Shown here in pieces: positions 15,734 to 23,381 of a DNA stretch of 41,399 bases; the first letter of the stretch is position 1; each line of letters opens with the position of its first letter. The notes under the pieces are model-generated. The model was not told where the DNA came from. It searched no databases and worked only from the letters and a program-made list of their open reading frames with translations. Position numbers and translations under genes: made by a program. The stretch lies in assembly GCA_017521365.1 (NCBI GenBank), contig JAFXCT010000014.1, positions 1 through 41,399 of the forward strand, read 5' to 3'. This DNA comes from Clostridia bacterium (lineage in GTDB: Bacteria; Bacillota; Clostridia; Oscillospirales; Acutalibacteraceae).

Positions 15734-16924
15734 TTATTTGTATTCCTTTGCAAGTGCCTCGAATGCGGGCAAAGAGCGTTCAATCATTTCGGTTGAAACG
15801 CAGTAGGAAATTCTGACATAGCCGGGGAAGCCGAAGCTGTCGCTTGCCACAATCAGCAGGTCGTGTGCCTTTGCCTTTTCGCAGAAGGCACGGGCATCCT
15901 CCTCAAGTGCTTTTACAAAGAGGTAAAATGCACCGTCGGGCTTTACGACCTTGTAGCCGTATTCGGTAAGAGCGCTGCAGAGAATATCTCTGTTTTTCTT
16001 GTAAACGGAAAGGTCAGCTGTTTTGCCAATGCACATAGGCACGATTTTCTGGAAAAGAGCAGGTGCACAAACGAAGCCGAGGGCACGGCCTGCACCGCAG
16101 ACGGCAAAGTACACCTCGTTATGCGCCTTTACCGCAGGCGGAACGAGGATATAGCCTATACGCTCACCGGGAAGCGAAAGAGACTTGCTGAACGAATAGC
16201 AGACAAGCGTATTAGCGTAGAAATTCGGAATAAAGGGCACTACCGTTTCCTTGTCGTAAACGAGCTCACGGTAGGGCTCGTCGGCAATAATAAAGATATC
16301 CTTGCCGAATTTTTCTTCTGCCTTTTCAAGAATAGAGGCAAGCTTTTCAATTGTTTCCTGTGAGAAAACGGCACCCGAGGGGTTGTTGGGAGAATTGATG
16401 ATTACCGCCTTGGTGTTTTCGTTGAGTGCGGCTTCAAAGGCTGAAAAGTCAACCTGGAAATCCTCCTCGCTGCACTTTACTTCAACGCACTTCATACCTG
16501 CCTGGGTAATGAAAACCTTGTACTCGGGGAAATAGGGTGCAAGCACGATAACCTCACCGTTTTCGGTTGAAAGAGCGTTGAGGGAAACGGTAAGAGAAGC
16601 GGCGGCACCGCAGGTCATATAAAAATCGTCCGCAGTACAGTTCATACCGTGGGTTTCGTTTATGTAATCGGCACAAGCCTTACGCACGGCGGCATCGCCC
16701 TGAGCGGAGGTATAGCCGTGAAGCGCAACGGGGTCGCCCTCAAGCACGAGCTTTGCAAGCGCATCCTTTACGCAGTCGGGTGCAGGCACGCTGGGGTTGC
16801 CGATGCTGAAATCAAAAACGTTTTCCGCACCGACCTGGGCAATTCTCTTCTTGCCGTACTCAAAAAGCTCTCTTATTTCGGAGCGCTTACTGCCAAGCGC
16901 ATACATTCTTTCGTTAACTGTCAT
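15734..16924 (-). CDS. PLP-dependent aminotransferase, class I/II
   Basis: The protein has 396 aa, the normal length. PLP-binding features: FSIGNPSVPAP near the N-terminus, SPNNPSG (178-184), ADEPYRE with D215, and the Schiff-base lysine K247 in SFSKSLSLPGERIG. The C-terminal small domain ends with a substrate-carboxylate Arg in GYVRISYC. The cytosolic enzyme transfers an amino group between an amino acid and a 2-oxoacid; aspartate or aromatic amino acids are typical substrates but cannot be distinguished. AGGAG precedes the start. Its consensus promoter is back-to-back with that of the divergent HD operon. Confidence 0.92.
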   Translation of the reverse strand: MTVNERMYALGSKRSEIRELFEYGKKRIAQVGAENVFDFSIGNPSVPAPDCVKDALAKLVLEGDPVALHGYTSAQGDAAVRKACADYINETHGMNCTADDFYMTCGAAASLTVSLNALSTENGEVIVLAPYFPEYKVFITQAGMKCVEVKCSEEDFQVDFSAFEAALNENTKAVIINSPNNPSGAVFSQETIEKLASILEKAEEKFGKDIFIIADEPYRELVYDKETVVPFIPNFYANTLVCYSFSKSLSLPGERIGYILVPPAVKAHNEVYFAVCGAGRALGFVCAPALFQKIVPMCIGKTADLSVYKKNRDILCSALTEYGYKVVKPDGAFYLFVKALEEDARAFCEKAKAHDLLIVASDSFGFPGYVRISYCVSTEMIERSLPAFEALAKEYK

Positions 16925-16956
16925 TTTAATTACTCCTGTGTTTTAAATATGGATTT

Positions 16957-16985
16957 ATTATAATACCGTTGTTTTTCAATGTCAA
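16957..16985 (-). promoter_or_regulatory. Consensus promoter for the aminotransferase
   Basis: On the minus strand TTGACA (16985-16980) and TATAAT (16962-16957) have a 17-base spacer. Both hexamers are perfect consensus. Confidence 0.88.
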
Positions 16986-16997
16986 CACAGGTTGACA
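16980..16997. promoter_or_regulatory. 18-bp palindrome formed by two divergent -35 boxes
   Basis: TGTCAAC-ACAG-GTTGACA. Each arm is the -35 hexamer of one of two divergent consensus promoters, extended by one base. The -35 boxes are only 6 bases apart. Confidence 0.85.
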
Positions 16998-17020
16998 TCA
17001 ATCGGGCAGGCATTTATAAT
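16992..17020 (+). promoter_or_regulatory. Consensus promoter for the HD-AlkP-MFS-flavin reductase operon
   Basis: TTGACA (16992-16997) and TATAAT (17015-17020) have a 17-base spacer. Both hexamers are perfect consensus. Confidence 0.88.
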
Positions 17021-17050
17021 TAAAGCATACTTTTTATAGGAGAGATAATT

Positions 17051-17614
17051 ATGCTTACCGTAGAAAGAGCAAAAGAACTGCTCGCAACCACCACAACAGC
17101 GCCGCACCTTTTTCTTCACGCAATGAACGTTTCCGTTGCTATGGGCGGTCTTGCCGTGCATTTCGGTGAGGACAGGGAGCACTGGATGGCTGTAGGCTAT
17201 CTTCACGATTATGATTACGAACAGCACCCCGACGACCACCTTGCATATACGGCAGAGCCCTTGAGAGAAGCAGGCGTTTCAGAGGAGGAAATCCGAGCAA
17301 TTCTTTCCCACGGCTATACGCTCAGAAACGACGTTGAGCCCGTAACGAATATGGAAAAATCCCTTTTCACCGTTGACGAGCTGACCGGTATTATTCAGGC
17401 GGCGGCAAAAATGAGACCCGCCGGAATAACCGATATGGAAATTTCGAGCTTTATGAAAAAATTCAAGGACAAGAAGTTTGCCGCAAAGTGCAACCGTGAG
17501 CTTATAAAGCAGGGCTGTGAAATGCTCGGTATGGAGGTAAAAGAGGTTGCCGCAATCTGCATTGAAGCAATGAAGGAATACGCCGACGAGCTTCAGATAG
17601 GGGTGAGAGAATAA
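17051..17614 (+). CDS. HD-domain phosphohydrolase
   Basis: The protein has 187 aa. HD-superfamily metal ligands: H23 (LFLHAMNVS), H52-D53 (GYLHDYDYEQ) and H87 (ILSHGYT), with a helical C-terminus. The family cleaves phosphate from nucleotides or other small phosphoesters; the sequence does not say which. AGGAG lies 8 bases upstream of the start. It is the first of four tightly packed genes, and its stop overlaps the start of the AlkP-family gene by one base, so the two are translationally coupled and may act on the same compound. Confidence 0.85.
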   Translation: MLTVERAKELLATTTTAPHLFLHAMNVSVAMGGLAVHFGEDREHWMAVGYLHDYDYEQHPDDHLAYTAEPLREAGVSEEEIRAILSHGYTLRNDVEPVTNMEKSLFTVDELTGIIQAAAKMRPAGITDMEISSFMKKFKDKKFAAKCNRELIKQGCEMLGMEVKEVAAICIEAMKEYADELQIGVRE

Positions 17615-18378
17615 TGAAGACCGTACTTATACTTGTTGACGGTATGCGCCCCGATTCCATAAGCGACAACAAAACTGCGCAAAGAATAATAAGCGAATCC
17701 GCTTCTACAATGACCGCTCGCACGGTTTACCCGTCAGTTACTCTCCCCTGCCATATTTCGCTTTTCCACAGCGTTACCCCCGAAAGGCACGGCACGACGA
17801 CCAACACGTATATGCCGCAGGTGCGCCCGATAAACGGCATCTGCGAGGTGCTCCGCATTTACGACAAGCACAGCGCAATTTTCTATAACTGGGAGGAAAT
17901 CCGTGACGTTTCACGTCCCAATTCTCTCACACACGCCTGTTTCTATGCCGGCAGACGCCTCGGCTACAAGGAGGCAGGCGAAATACTGACGGATGAGCTT
18001 ATCCGTTATCTCAAAAAATACGACACGGATTTTTCGTTTCTTTATTTCGGCCACACGGATATGGAGGGCCACCGCTACGGCTGGATGGGCAAGGAATATA
18101 TGCAGGCTATTCAGGACTGCTGGGACAACGTTGAAAAAATCATTGCCGAGTTAGGCGACGATTACACCTACATAATCACCGCTGACCACGGCGGACACGA
18201 CCGCACGCACGGCACGGATATGCCCGAGGATATGCTTATCCCCGTTATCATCAGGGGCAAGGATTTTGAGGCGGGCAGTGAGCTCGGCGAAATAAGCATT
18301 CTGGATATTGCGCCCACGATAGCCAAGCTTGCCGGTGTGAATCCCGACAGCGAGTGGGAAGGCACAGCCCTGATATAA
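17614..18378 (+). CDS. Alkaline-phosphatase-superfamily phosphodiesterase/pyrophosphatase
   Basis: The protein has 254 aa, short for the nucleotide pyrophosphatase/phosphodiesterase group but with all metal ligands: D9 (LVDGMRPD), nucleophile T43 (SVTLPCH), D149 and H153 (GHTDMEGH), D191-H192 (ADHGGHD) and H199 (THGTD). There is no signal peptide, so it is cytosolic. The reaction is hydrolysis of a phosphodiester or pyrophosphate through a phospho-threonine. It overlaps the HD gene by one base and is followed by an MFS gene after 13 bases. A diesterase followed by a phosphatase would dephosphorylate an imported or recycled compound stepwise; this is inference. Confidence 0.87.
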   Translation: MKTVLILVDGMRPDSISDNKTAQRIISESASTMTARTVYPSVTLPCHISLFHSVTPERHGTTTNTYMPQVRPINGICEVLRIYDKHSAIFYNWEEIRDVSRPNSLTHACFYAGRRLGYKEAGEILTDELIRYLKKYDTDFSFLYFGHTDMEGHRYGWMGKEYMQAIQDCWDNVEKIIAELGDDYTYIITADHGGHDRTHGTDMPEDMLIPVIIRGKDFEAGSELGEISILDIAPTIAKLAGVNPDSEWEGTALI

Positions 18379-18391
18379 AAGAGGAAATAAA

Positions 18392-19786
18392 ATGAAGACA
18401 ACAGAAAAAATTATAAAAAGCGAGCAGAGCAAGCTTGCAAAGCTTAAAAAGATGCAGAGCCGTAATTCAGGCGGCAAGTACTTTTTTGTACTGCTTATGC
18501 TCATTGCAATAGTAAACATTCTCGACGAGGTTACAAGCAACCTCACCGTTACGGTGCAGTCTTCCTTCATAACGGAATTTTTCGTAAACAATCCCTTTAT
18601 GGGTAAATTTTACACCTACGAGGACGGACTTGCGCTTCACTCGGGCATAGGTGTTTTCACCTACGTGCTGGGTATTTTCACTCCGTTTTACAAAGCACTT
18701 GCCGACAAATGGGGCAGAAAGCCGCTGTTTGCAATTTCAACAGTCGGTATGGCGCTCGGTCTGCTTATAATTCACCTTTCGACAAGTTACATAATGTTCC
18801 TTGTGGGCTTTGCGGTTATCAGCTTCTTTATGGGACACGACATACAGATTATCTATATTCTCGAAGAAGCACCCGACAGGCACCGTGCAAAGATTTACAG
18901 CCTGCTCAAAAGCTTCGGCATACTCGGCGTTATTCTGATTCCGACGCTGCGTGACATTCTTATGGGTGACGACGCAACAAAGTGGCGTGACATTTTCCTC
19001 GTCCCTGCGCTGATAGGCTTTGCCGCAACCGCACTTGTTGTGCTGTTTGCCAAGGACACGAAGGTTTTCATAAACGAAAGAGCAGAATATCTCTCACGCC
19101 CATACGAAGAAAGGCAGAGAGAAAAAGAGCTGAAAAAGCAGCAGAAGCAGGCACAGCGAAACCAGGCAGGCGTTTTCAACGGCGTAAAATACATTTTCGC
19201 CAACAAGGACACGAAAATGCTTATTATTTCACACATAATTTTTGACTCGGCTATGCCTGCAATTGCACTTTACTTTGAATCCTCAATGCACCGTGCAGGA
19301 ATGAGCACAAGCGACATTACAAAGGCGCTGTTTATGGTGCCCGTAATCTATGCCGCAATAACGTTCCTTTCGGGATTCATTGCCGACAAGGCAGGCAGAA
19401 AGGTAACGGTTACGCTTTTCTCCGCTATATGTGTGGCAGGCTACACACTGTTTGTGGCAGGTATTCTGCTGGGCTGGAATCCTTACCTTGTCGGCTCGTT
19501 TGCAGGTCTTTACCAAGGCTCTTACTGGATAGGCAGAGATTATATGAACGTTATGATGACCGAAAAGGTACCCACGGATATCCGTGCTTCGGTTGTCGGT
19601 GCAGAGGGTCTGCTTGTTATAATCGGCCTTGCACTCGGCTACGGTATAACAATACTCGGTATGACCGTTATGCCGATATGGTGGGCCTGCCTTGCCGTTT
19701 CAATTCCTGCGGTTGGCATTGCCGCAATTATGTTTGCACTCAGAGTTAAGGAAACCAAGGGTGTAAACCTTGACACGATTGAATGA
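18392..19786 (+). CDS. MFS transporter
   Basis: The protein has 464 aa with about 12 helices and a long charged cytoplasmic loop in the middle (RQREKELKKQQKQAQRNQ, about 235-252). The MFS loop 2-3 motif is DKWGRKPLF and the symmetric copy is ADKAGRKVTVT. A 30-residue charged N-terminal extension precedes helix 1. The substrate is unknown. It is third in the HD operon with AGAGGAAATAAA as ribosome site. It probably moves the compound handled by the two upstream hydrolases or its product. Confidence 0.88.
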   Translation: MKTTEKIIKSEQSKLAKLKKMQSRNSGGKYFFVLLMLIAIVNILDEVTSNLTVTVQSSFITEFFVNNPFMGKFYTYEDGLALHSGIGVFTYVLGIFTPFYKALADKWGRKPLFAISTVGMALGLLIIHLSTSYIMFLVGFAVISFFMGHDIQIIYILEEAPDRHRAKIYSLLKSFGILGVILIPTLRDILMGDDATKWRDIFLVPALIGFAATALVVLFAKDTKVFINERAEYLSRPYEERQREKELKKQQKQAQRNQAGVFNGVKYIFANKDTKMLIISHIIFDSAMPAIALYFESSMHRAGMSTSDITKALFMVPVIYAAITFLSGFIADKAGRKVTVTLFSAICVAGYTLFVAGILLGWNPYLVGSFAGLYQGSYWIGRDYMNVMMTEKVPTDIRASVVGAEGLLVIIGLALGYGITILGMTVMPIWWACLAVSIPAVGIAAIMFALRVKETKGVNLDTIE

Positions 19787-19795
19787 GGTGACGTT

Positions 19796-20353
19796 ATGCG
19801 AAAAAATTTCGGTGTACAGCCGTGGGTATACCCTATGCCCGTGTTTATTGTTGCCGCTTACGACGGCAACGGAACACCCTGCTGTATGAATGCCGCATGG
19901 GGTGGAATTTACGAAGAAAACCAGATTATGCTCTGCCTTGCCCAAAGCCACAAAACCACAAAAAACATTAAAGAAAGCAAAGCTTTCACCGTAAGCATTG
20001 CCACGGCGGAATATATGCTTGAAGCCGATTACGTGGGCATTGTTTCGGGCAACAAAATACCCGACAAAATGGAAAAGGCCGGCTTTTCAACGGTAAAATC
20101 GGAATTTGTCAACGCCCCGATTATAAAGCAGTTACCGATGACGGTTGAATGCAGACTGGTGAAATTCAACGAGGACGGAATCTGCATAGGCGAAATAATA
20201 AACGTTTCGGCAGACGAAAGAATTTTAGGCGTGGACGGTAAAATTGACCCCGTAAAGCTCGACCCGATAGCCTTTGACCCCGTACATCTTGCATATTCAA
20301 GGCTTGGCGAAAGAACAGGAAAAGCCTTTTCGGACGGCAAGAAACTACAGTAA
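19796..20353 (+). CDS. Flavin reductase-like FMN-binding protein
   Basis: The protein has 185 aa. It matches the flavin reductase-like split-barrel domain: YPMPVFIVAAYDGNGTPCCMNAAW at the start, then KTTKNIKESKAFTVSIA, and a late HLAYSRLGE. Clostridial members bind FMN and are often called flavoredoxins. Electron transfer to a partner is the family role; no partner is visible here. GAGGTGA lies 5 bases before the ATG. It is the last gene of the four-gene operon, closed by a strong terminator 8 bases after the stop. Confidence 0.85.
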   Translation: MRKNFGVQPWVYPMPVFIVAAYDGNGTPCCMNAAWGGIYEENQIMLCLAQSHKTTKNIKESKAFTVSIATAEYMLEADYVGIVSGNKIPDKMEKAGFSTVKSEFVNAPIIKQLPMTVECRLVKFNEDGICIGEIINVSADERILGVDGKIDPVKLDPIAFDPVHLAYSRLGERTGKAFSDGKKLQ

Positions 20354-20361
20354 AAAGCACG

Positions 20362-20396
20362 AAAGACCCGACATCAGACGACGTCGGGTCTTTTTC
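20362..20396. terminator. Convergent terminator
   Basis: AAAGACCCGAC and GTCGGGTCTTT form an 11-base stem, followed by TTTTT. It is usable from both strands, between the flavin reductase and the Spx-like gene. Confidence 0.9.
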
Positions 20397-20404
20397 ATAT
20401 CTAC

Positions 20405-20755
20405 TTACAGCAGACTTTCCCACTCTTTTTCTTTAAAGCCGACAAGCACGGTGTCCTCGGATATGAGCAGGGGTCTTTTGACAAGCATACCGTCCGTGGC
20501 AAGCAGCTCCAGCATTTCCTCCTGAGTCATATCGGGCAGCTTGGCTTTCAGCTCCATTGATTTGTAAAGCAGACCGCTCGTATTGAAAAACCTTTTGAGC
20601 GGCAGACCGCTTTTTGCGTGCCAAGCGGACAGCTCCTGAAGGGAAGGCTTGTCCGTTTTAATATCACGCTGTACGTAATCAATTTTATTGCCGTCAAGCC
20701 ATTTTTTCGCCTTCTGACAGGTTGTACATTTTGGGTAGCAGATAAAAGTAATCAT
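20405..20755 (-). CDS. ArsC/Spx-family thioredoxin-fold protein
   Basis: The protein has 116 aa, family length. It starts MITFICYPKCTTCQKAKKWL with a CxxC pair at C10-C13, as in Spx, and a further Cys at 6. The closing LLATDGMLVKRPLLI with RPLL is typical of ArsC/Spx/YffB. It could be a YffB/MgsR-type reductase or a Spx-like RNA polymerase partner; the Spx recognition residues cannot be settled by eye. AAGGAG precedes the start. It is the last gene of the rhodanese-TPR-DUF4037 operon, 17 bases downstream. Confidence 0.87.
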   Translation of the reverse strand: MITFICYPKCTTCQKAKKWLDGNKIDYVQRDIKTDKPSLQELSAWHAKSGLPLKRFFNTSGLLYKSMELKAKLPDMTQEEMLELLATDGMLVKRPLLISEDTVLVGFKEKEWESLL

Positions 20756-20772
20756 AAATTAACTCCTTTTTC

Positions 20773-21716
20773 TCACACAGCCGCAAGAATGTGCATATTG
20801 CGGATTGCGTTATCTTTTATCATATCGTTGACCGCATAGGCAAGCCATTCCGTATCCGCACCGACGGCATCAGCTATATCCTGCTCTTTCAGCTTTTGCG
20901 AAATATCGGTACAGATATTTTCTATTATTTCACACTTTTTCTTTAACTGTGTTTCATCGTTACCGCTTGAAAGCAGATACTCCAAATCCGAAGCGAGTGC
21001 TTTGCAATCGGGCGAAAGCTCACGCAGCGCACGGAAGCTCCACTTATAATACGGCATATATTTTTTGCTGAGCAGGAAAGCGGTATTCAGCGTGGCTTTG
21101 GCAAACTCGAAAACGCTCAGCTGTGCCGCCGCAGTTTCGTTTCTCAAAGTACAGCGTTTGTAATTATACTGTCCCGACTGACCCATAAGCAGCAGATTTC
21201 CCGCCAGCTTCTTTAGCCTTACATCCTCGGGATAATGAGCTATGCTTTCTCTGATTCGGGTGATTTCGCCGTAATTGTCAAAGAAAATCTCGCCGTTCGT
21301 TGCCTCTGCAAGCACATAATCGGGAAGCGAAAGCCACTCTTCGGGGGAAAGCACTCCGTCACGCTTGCCGATTTTCACTTCAAAAAAATCCGCCGTTCGG
21401 ATTACGCCGTGTCTGTTGCCGCCTACAGGGCTTATAACGCTCCTTTTAAAGCCCATAAATTCTTTGGGAAGCTTTGAATATGCCCTCTCAAGCTCAAAGG
21501 CGGTTTTGCGGTCAACAACCGCTTCATCGGGCAGAAAATGCAGAAGCCCGGTTCAAAATCGTGGTCCTGCGAAACGTCATCGTCGTAGCCGTAGCACTCC
21601 GAGCCACTGCCCGTAAGCCCCACCGCTATAAAGGGCAGAATATGGCTGAACTGCCCGCCCAGCATAGGCTTACCGTGCTGCTCGTAAAATTTTCTTGCCA
21701 GCTCAAGACCCTTCAT
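20773..21716 (-). pseudogene. DUF4037 protein, split by a one-base deletion
   Basis: The start at 21716 has AGGAGG 4 bases upstream. The N-terminal part reads MKGLELARKFYEQHGKPML and GSGSECYGYDDDVSQDHDFEPGF, a nucleotidyltransferase-like GSxxxG...D motif of DUF4037 proteins. After FCIF the frame breaks. The continuation (LPDEAVVDRKTAFELERAY, then KLPKEFMGFKRSVISPVGG) is in the -1 frame and runs to 20773 without further damage. Adding one A to the run of four at 21535-21538 restores about 315 residues. The gene is either freshly broken or affected by a homopolymer sequencing error. It overlaps the upstream TPR gene by 14 bases, a pairing I recall from Clostridia. Confidence 0.82.
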
Positions 21717-22455
21717 ATATCCTCCTGCTTCGCTCATTCAGCTCTTTTTTATAAAGAAAATATCCGTAGTATTCAAACACCGTTGCGCACTTTTCGCAGG
21801 CAAAGGCGTAGTCGCCGTCCGTGCGGTGCTTGCAGCCGTCCAGAAGCTCCATAGCCTTTTCGGCACAGTCCGAAATAATATCCTGTGCGCCCTCAAGCCC
21901 GTAGCGTGCTTCGGCGGCAGAAGCCATATTGAGGTAGGTTATCGCCTGCTCGGGCTCGGCGTTTTTGTTAAGACTCATAACCGCAATTGCTTTTTCATAA
22001 AGCAACTGCGCTTCCTCAAACCTACCCAAATCGACGAAAGCCAGCGCCATATTATTATAAAGACCGCCAAGCCTTTCATCATCGGGCGCAAGATTATTTT
22101 CGTAAACCGCTCTCGCCCTTTCAAACAGCGGCACGGCATCAGAAGCACGGCCGAACGCCTTGTAAACGGTTGCGCTGTTAAGGTAGGTCGTAGCGGCACC
22201 GACGTTATTTTCTATGCCCATTTTTTTCGTCTGCAAAAGTGCTTTTTCGGCATAGCCTATTGCCCTATCGCCTTCGCCGAGCTTACGGCAAAGCCCCATA
22301 AGCTCGTTGCTCAACAGCAATATTCCCCTGCCGTCATCTATAGCCTCGGCCTCGGAAAGCCAGTAAAGCAGGTGCTTTTTTGCGCCTGCATAATCGTTTC
22401 TTCCCAAATATTCATCAAGCTTTTCAAGCACCCTGCCTGTCGGAATACTGCTCAT
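21703..22455 (-). CDS. Tetratricopeptide-repeat protein
   Basis: The protein has 250 aa, wholly helical, with at least four TPR units in the middle (for instance AVPLFERARAVYE, GGLYNNMALAFVDLG, AQLLYEKAIAVM). There is no signal peptide, so it is cytosolic. TPR arrays bind other proteins; the likely partner is the DUF4037 nucleotidyltransferase-like product encoded next to it with overlapping ends. The start overlaps the rhodanese gene stop by 4 bases (ATGA). Confidence 0.85.
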   Translation of the reverse strand: MSSIPTGRVLEKLDEYLGRNDYAGAKKHLLYWLSEAEAIDDGRGILLLSNELMGLCRKLGEGDRAIGYAEKALLQTKKMGIENNVGAATTYLNSATVYKAFGRASDAVPLFERARAVYENNLAPDDERLGGLYNNMALAFVDLGRFEEAQLLYEKAIAVMSLNKNAEPEQAITYLNMASAAEARYGLEGAQDIISDCAEKAMELLDGCKHRTDGDYAFACEKCATVFEYYGYFLYKKELNERSRRIYEGS

Positions 22456-22853
22456 AAATTATCCTCCGTACCCGTGGCGGTTTCACCCGTCCAGTCAATT
22501 ATTCCGCCGAATTCCACAACGTTTGTGTAGCCGAGCGCAACGAGCTTTTCGGAAGCCTGCTTGCTTCTGTTGCCGCTTCGGCAATAGACAAAAATAAGCT
22601 GACCCTTGTCGGGCAATTCGGGGATTTCGTCCGTGCCGATTGCTTCATTGGGTATATTCACAGCCCCCGGTATGTGCTTTTCGGCAAATTCATCGGGTCT
22701 GCGCACGTCAAGGATAATATATCCGTCTTCCTCCTGCATAAGTGATACCGCTTCAGCCATATCAATCTGACGGTAGCTGTCAGCCTTTTCGCCGCCTGCG
22801 GCACAGCCCGACAGCAAAAGCAAAGCCAATAAAAAAGGAATAAATTTTTTCAT
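22452..22853 (-). CDS. Rhodanese-domain lipoprotein
   Basis: The protein has 133 aa. A lipoprotein signal ends LLLLSGC with lipidated C17. One rhodanese domain follows: IILDVRRPDEFAEKHIPGAVNIP and the active-site loop VYCRSGNRS with C91. Rhodaneses transfer or carry sulfur as a Cys persulfide; a surface lipoprotein form probably handles extracellular sulfide or thiols. It is the first gene of a four-gene operon (TPR, DUF4037, Spx-like) behind a good promoter. The combination with a Spx/ArsC-like redox protein hints at thiol stress, but this is inference. Confidence 0.9.
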   Translation of the reverse strand: MKKFIPFLLALLLLSGCAAGGEKADSYRQIDMAEAVSLMQEEDGYIILDVRRPDEFAEKHIPGAVNIPNEAIGTDEIPELPDKGQLIFVYCRSGNRSKQASEKLVALGYTNVVEFGGIIDWTGETATGTEDNL

Positions 22854-22888
22854 TATATAATCTCCGTAATGATTTTCAGTATATTTTT

Positions 22889-22917
22889 ATTATACCATTG
22901 CGACATCGTGTTTTCAA
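22889..22917 (-). promoter_or_regulatory. Promoter for the rhodanese operon
   Basis: On the minus strand TTGAAA (22917-22912) and TATAAT (22894-22889) have a 17-base spacer. Confidence 0.75.
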
Positions 22918-22951
22918 GTATAAACGGTTTGTGAATCAACTCTGCACATAC

Positions 22952-22984
22952 AAAACGAGCCGCACCAAACAAGGCTGCGGCTCA
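22952..22984 (-). terminator. Terminator of the HTH gene
   Basis: GAGCCGCA and TGCGGCTC form the stem, and on the minus strand GTTTTG follows. The HTH stop codon lies inside the stem. Confidence 0.75.
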
Positions 22985-23224
22985 TTTTAATTCTTGTTCA
23001 AGATTATTAAAATATTCTGTGTTGAAAAACTCTGATATCGTAATCCCAAGCCCGTCACACAGCTTTTTTATCGTGGCAACGGTTGCGCTGTTGTTGCGCT
23101 TGCTTACTATATTGTTGACCGTTGACTGTGTAACTCCGCTTATGGTAGCGAGCTTGTTAATAGTTATGTTGTTGCTGTGACAAAGCTCCAAAATACGCTT
23201 GCGTACTGCATCTCCCGTGGTTAT
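22982..23224 (-). CDS. XRE-family HTH regulator with a probable ATA start
   Basis: The protein has 80 aa. The first in-frame common start is TTG 23191, but it has no ribosome site and would cut off conserved sequence. Reading upstream gives ITTGDAVRKRILELC before NNITINKLATISGVTQSTV, the usual N-terminus of this clostridial XRE group. AGGAGG lies exactly 8 bases before an ATA codon at 23224-23222, where an ATG would be expected. The HTH is complete, and the tail GLGITISEFFNTEYFNNLEQE is typical. It is divergent from the BspA-like gene. A CTCAATTGAG palindrome overlaps its ribosome-site region, suggesting autoregulation. Confidence 0.82.
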   Translation of the reverse strand: MTTGDAVRKRILELCHSNNITINKLATISGVTQSTVNNIVSKRNNSATVATIKKLCDGLGITISEFFNTEYFNNLEQELK

Positions 23225-23238
23225 GACCTTTTCCTCCT

Positions 23239-23251
23239 AACTCAATTGAGA
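23239..23251. promoter_or_regulatory. Candidate operator 1, CTCAATTGAG palindrome
   Basis: AACTCAATTGAGA; the inner 10 bases are a perfect palindrome at 23241-23250, next to the AGGAGG of the HTH gene. The same core recurs at 23331 and 24470. Confidence 0.6.
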
Positions 23252-23298
23252 TACATTTAGTGTAGTCAATTTTGCCGCAAAAAGTTACCCCTTTTGAG

Positions 23299-23327
23299 TT
23301 GACTTTTACAAAAGCCTGTGATATTCT
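23299..23327 (+). promoter_or_regulatory. Promoter for the BspA-like gene
   Basis: TTGACT (23299-23304) and TATTCT (23322-23327) have a 17-base spacer. Operator copy 2 begins right after the -10 box. Confidence 0.72.
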
Positions 23328-23328
23328 T

Positions 23329-23340
23329 AACTCAAATGAG
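23329..23340. promoter_or_regulatory. Candidate operator 2, CTCAAATGAG
   Basis: AACTCAAATGAG differs from copy 1 by one base at the centre. It covers the transcription start region of the BspA-like gene, where a bound repressor would block initiation. Confidence 0.6.
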
Positions 23341-23381
23341 TTTATAAGCTCTTTAATTTATAATATCGGAGGTAAAACGAA

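Noticed and set aside
21826..22530. 234-codon plus-strand frame opposite the TPR gene
   Set aside because: Antisense to a protein with clear helical repeats; no ribosome site.
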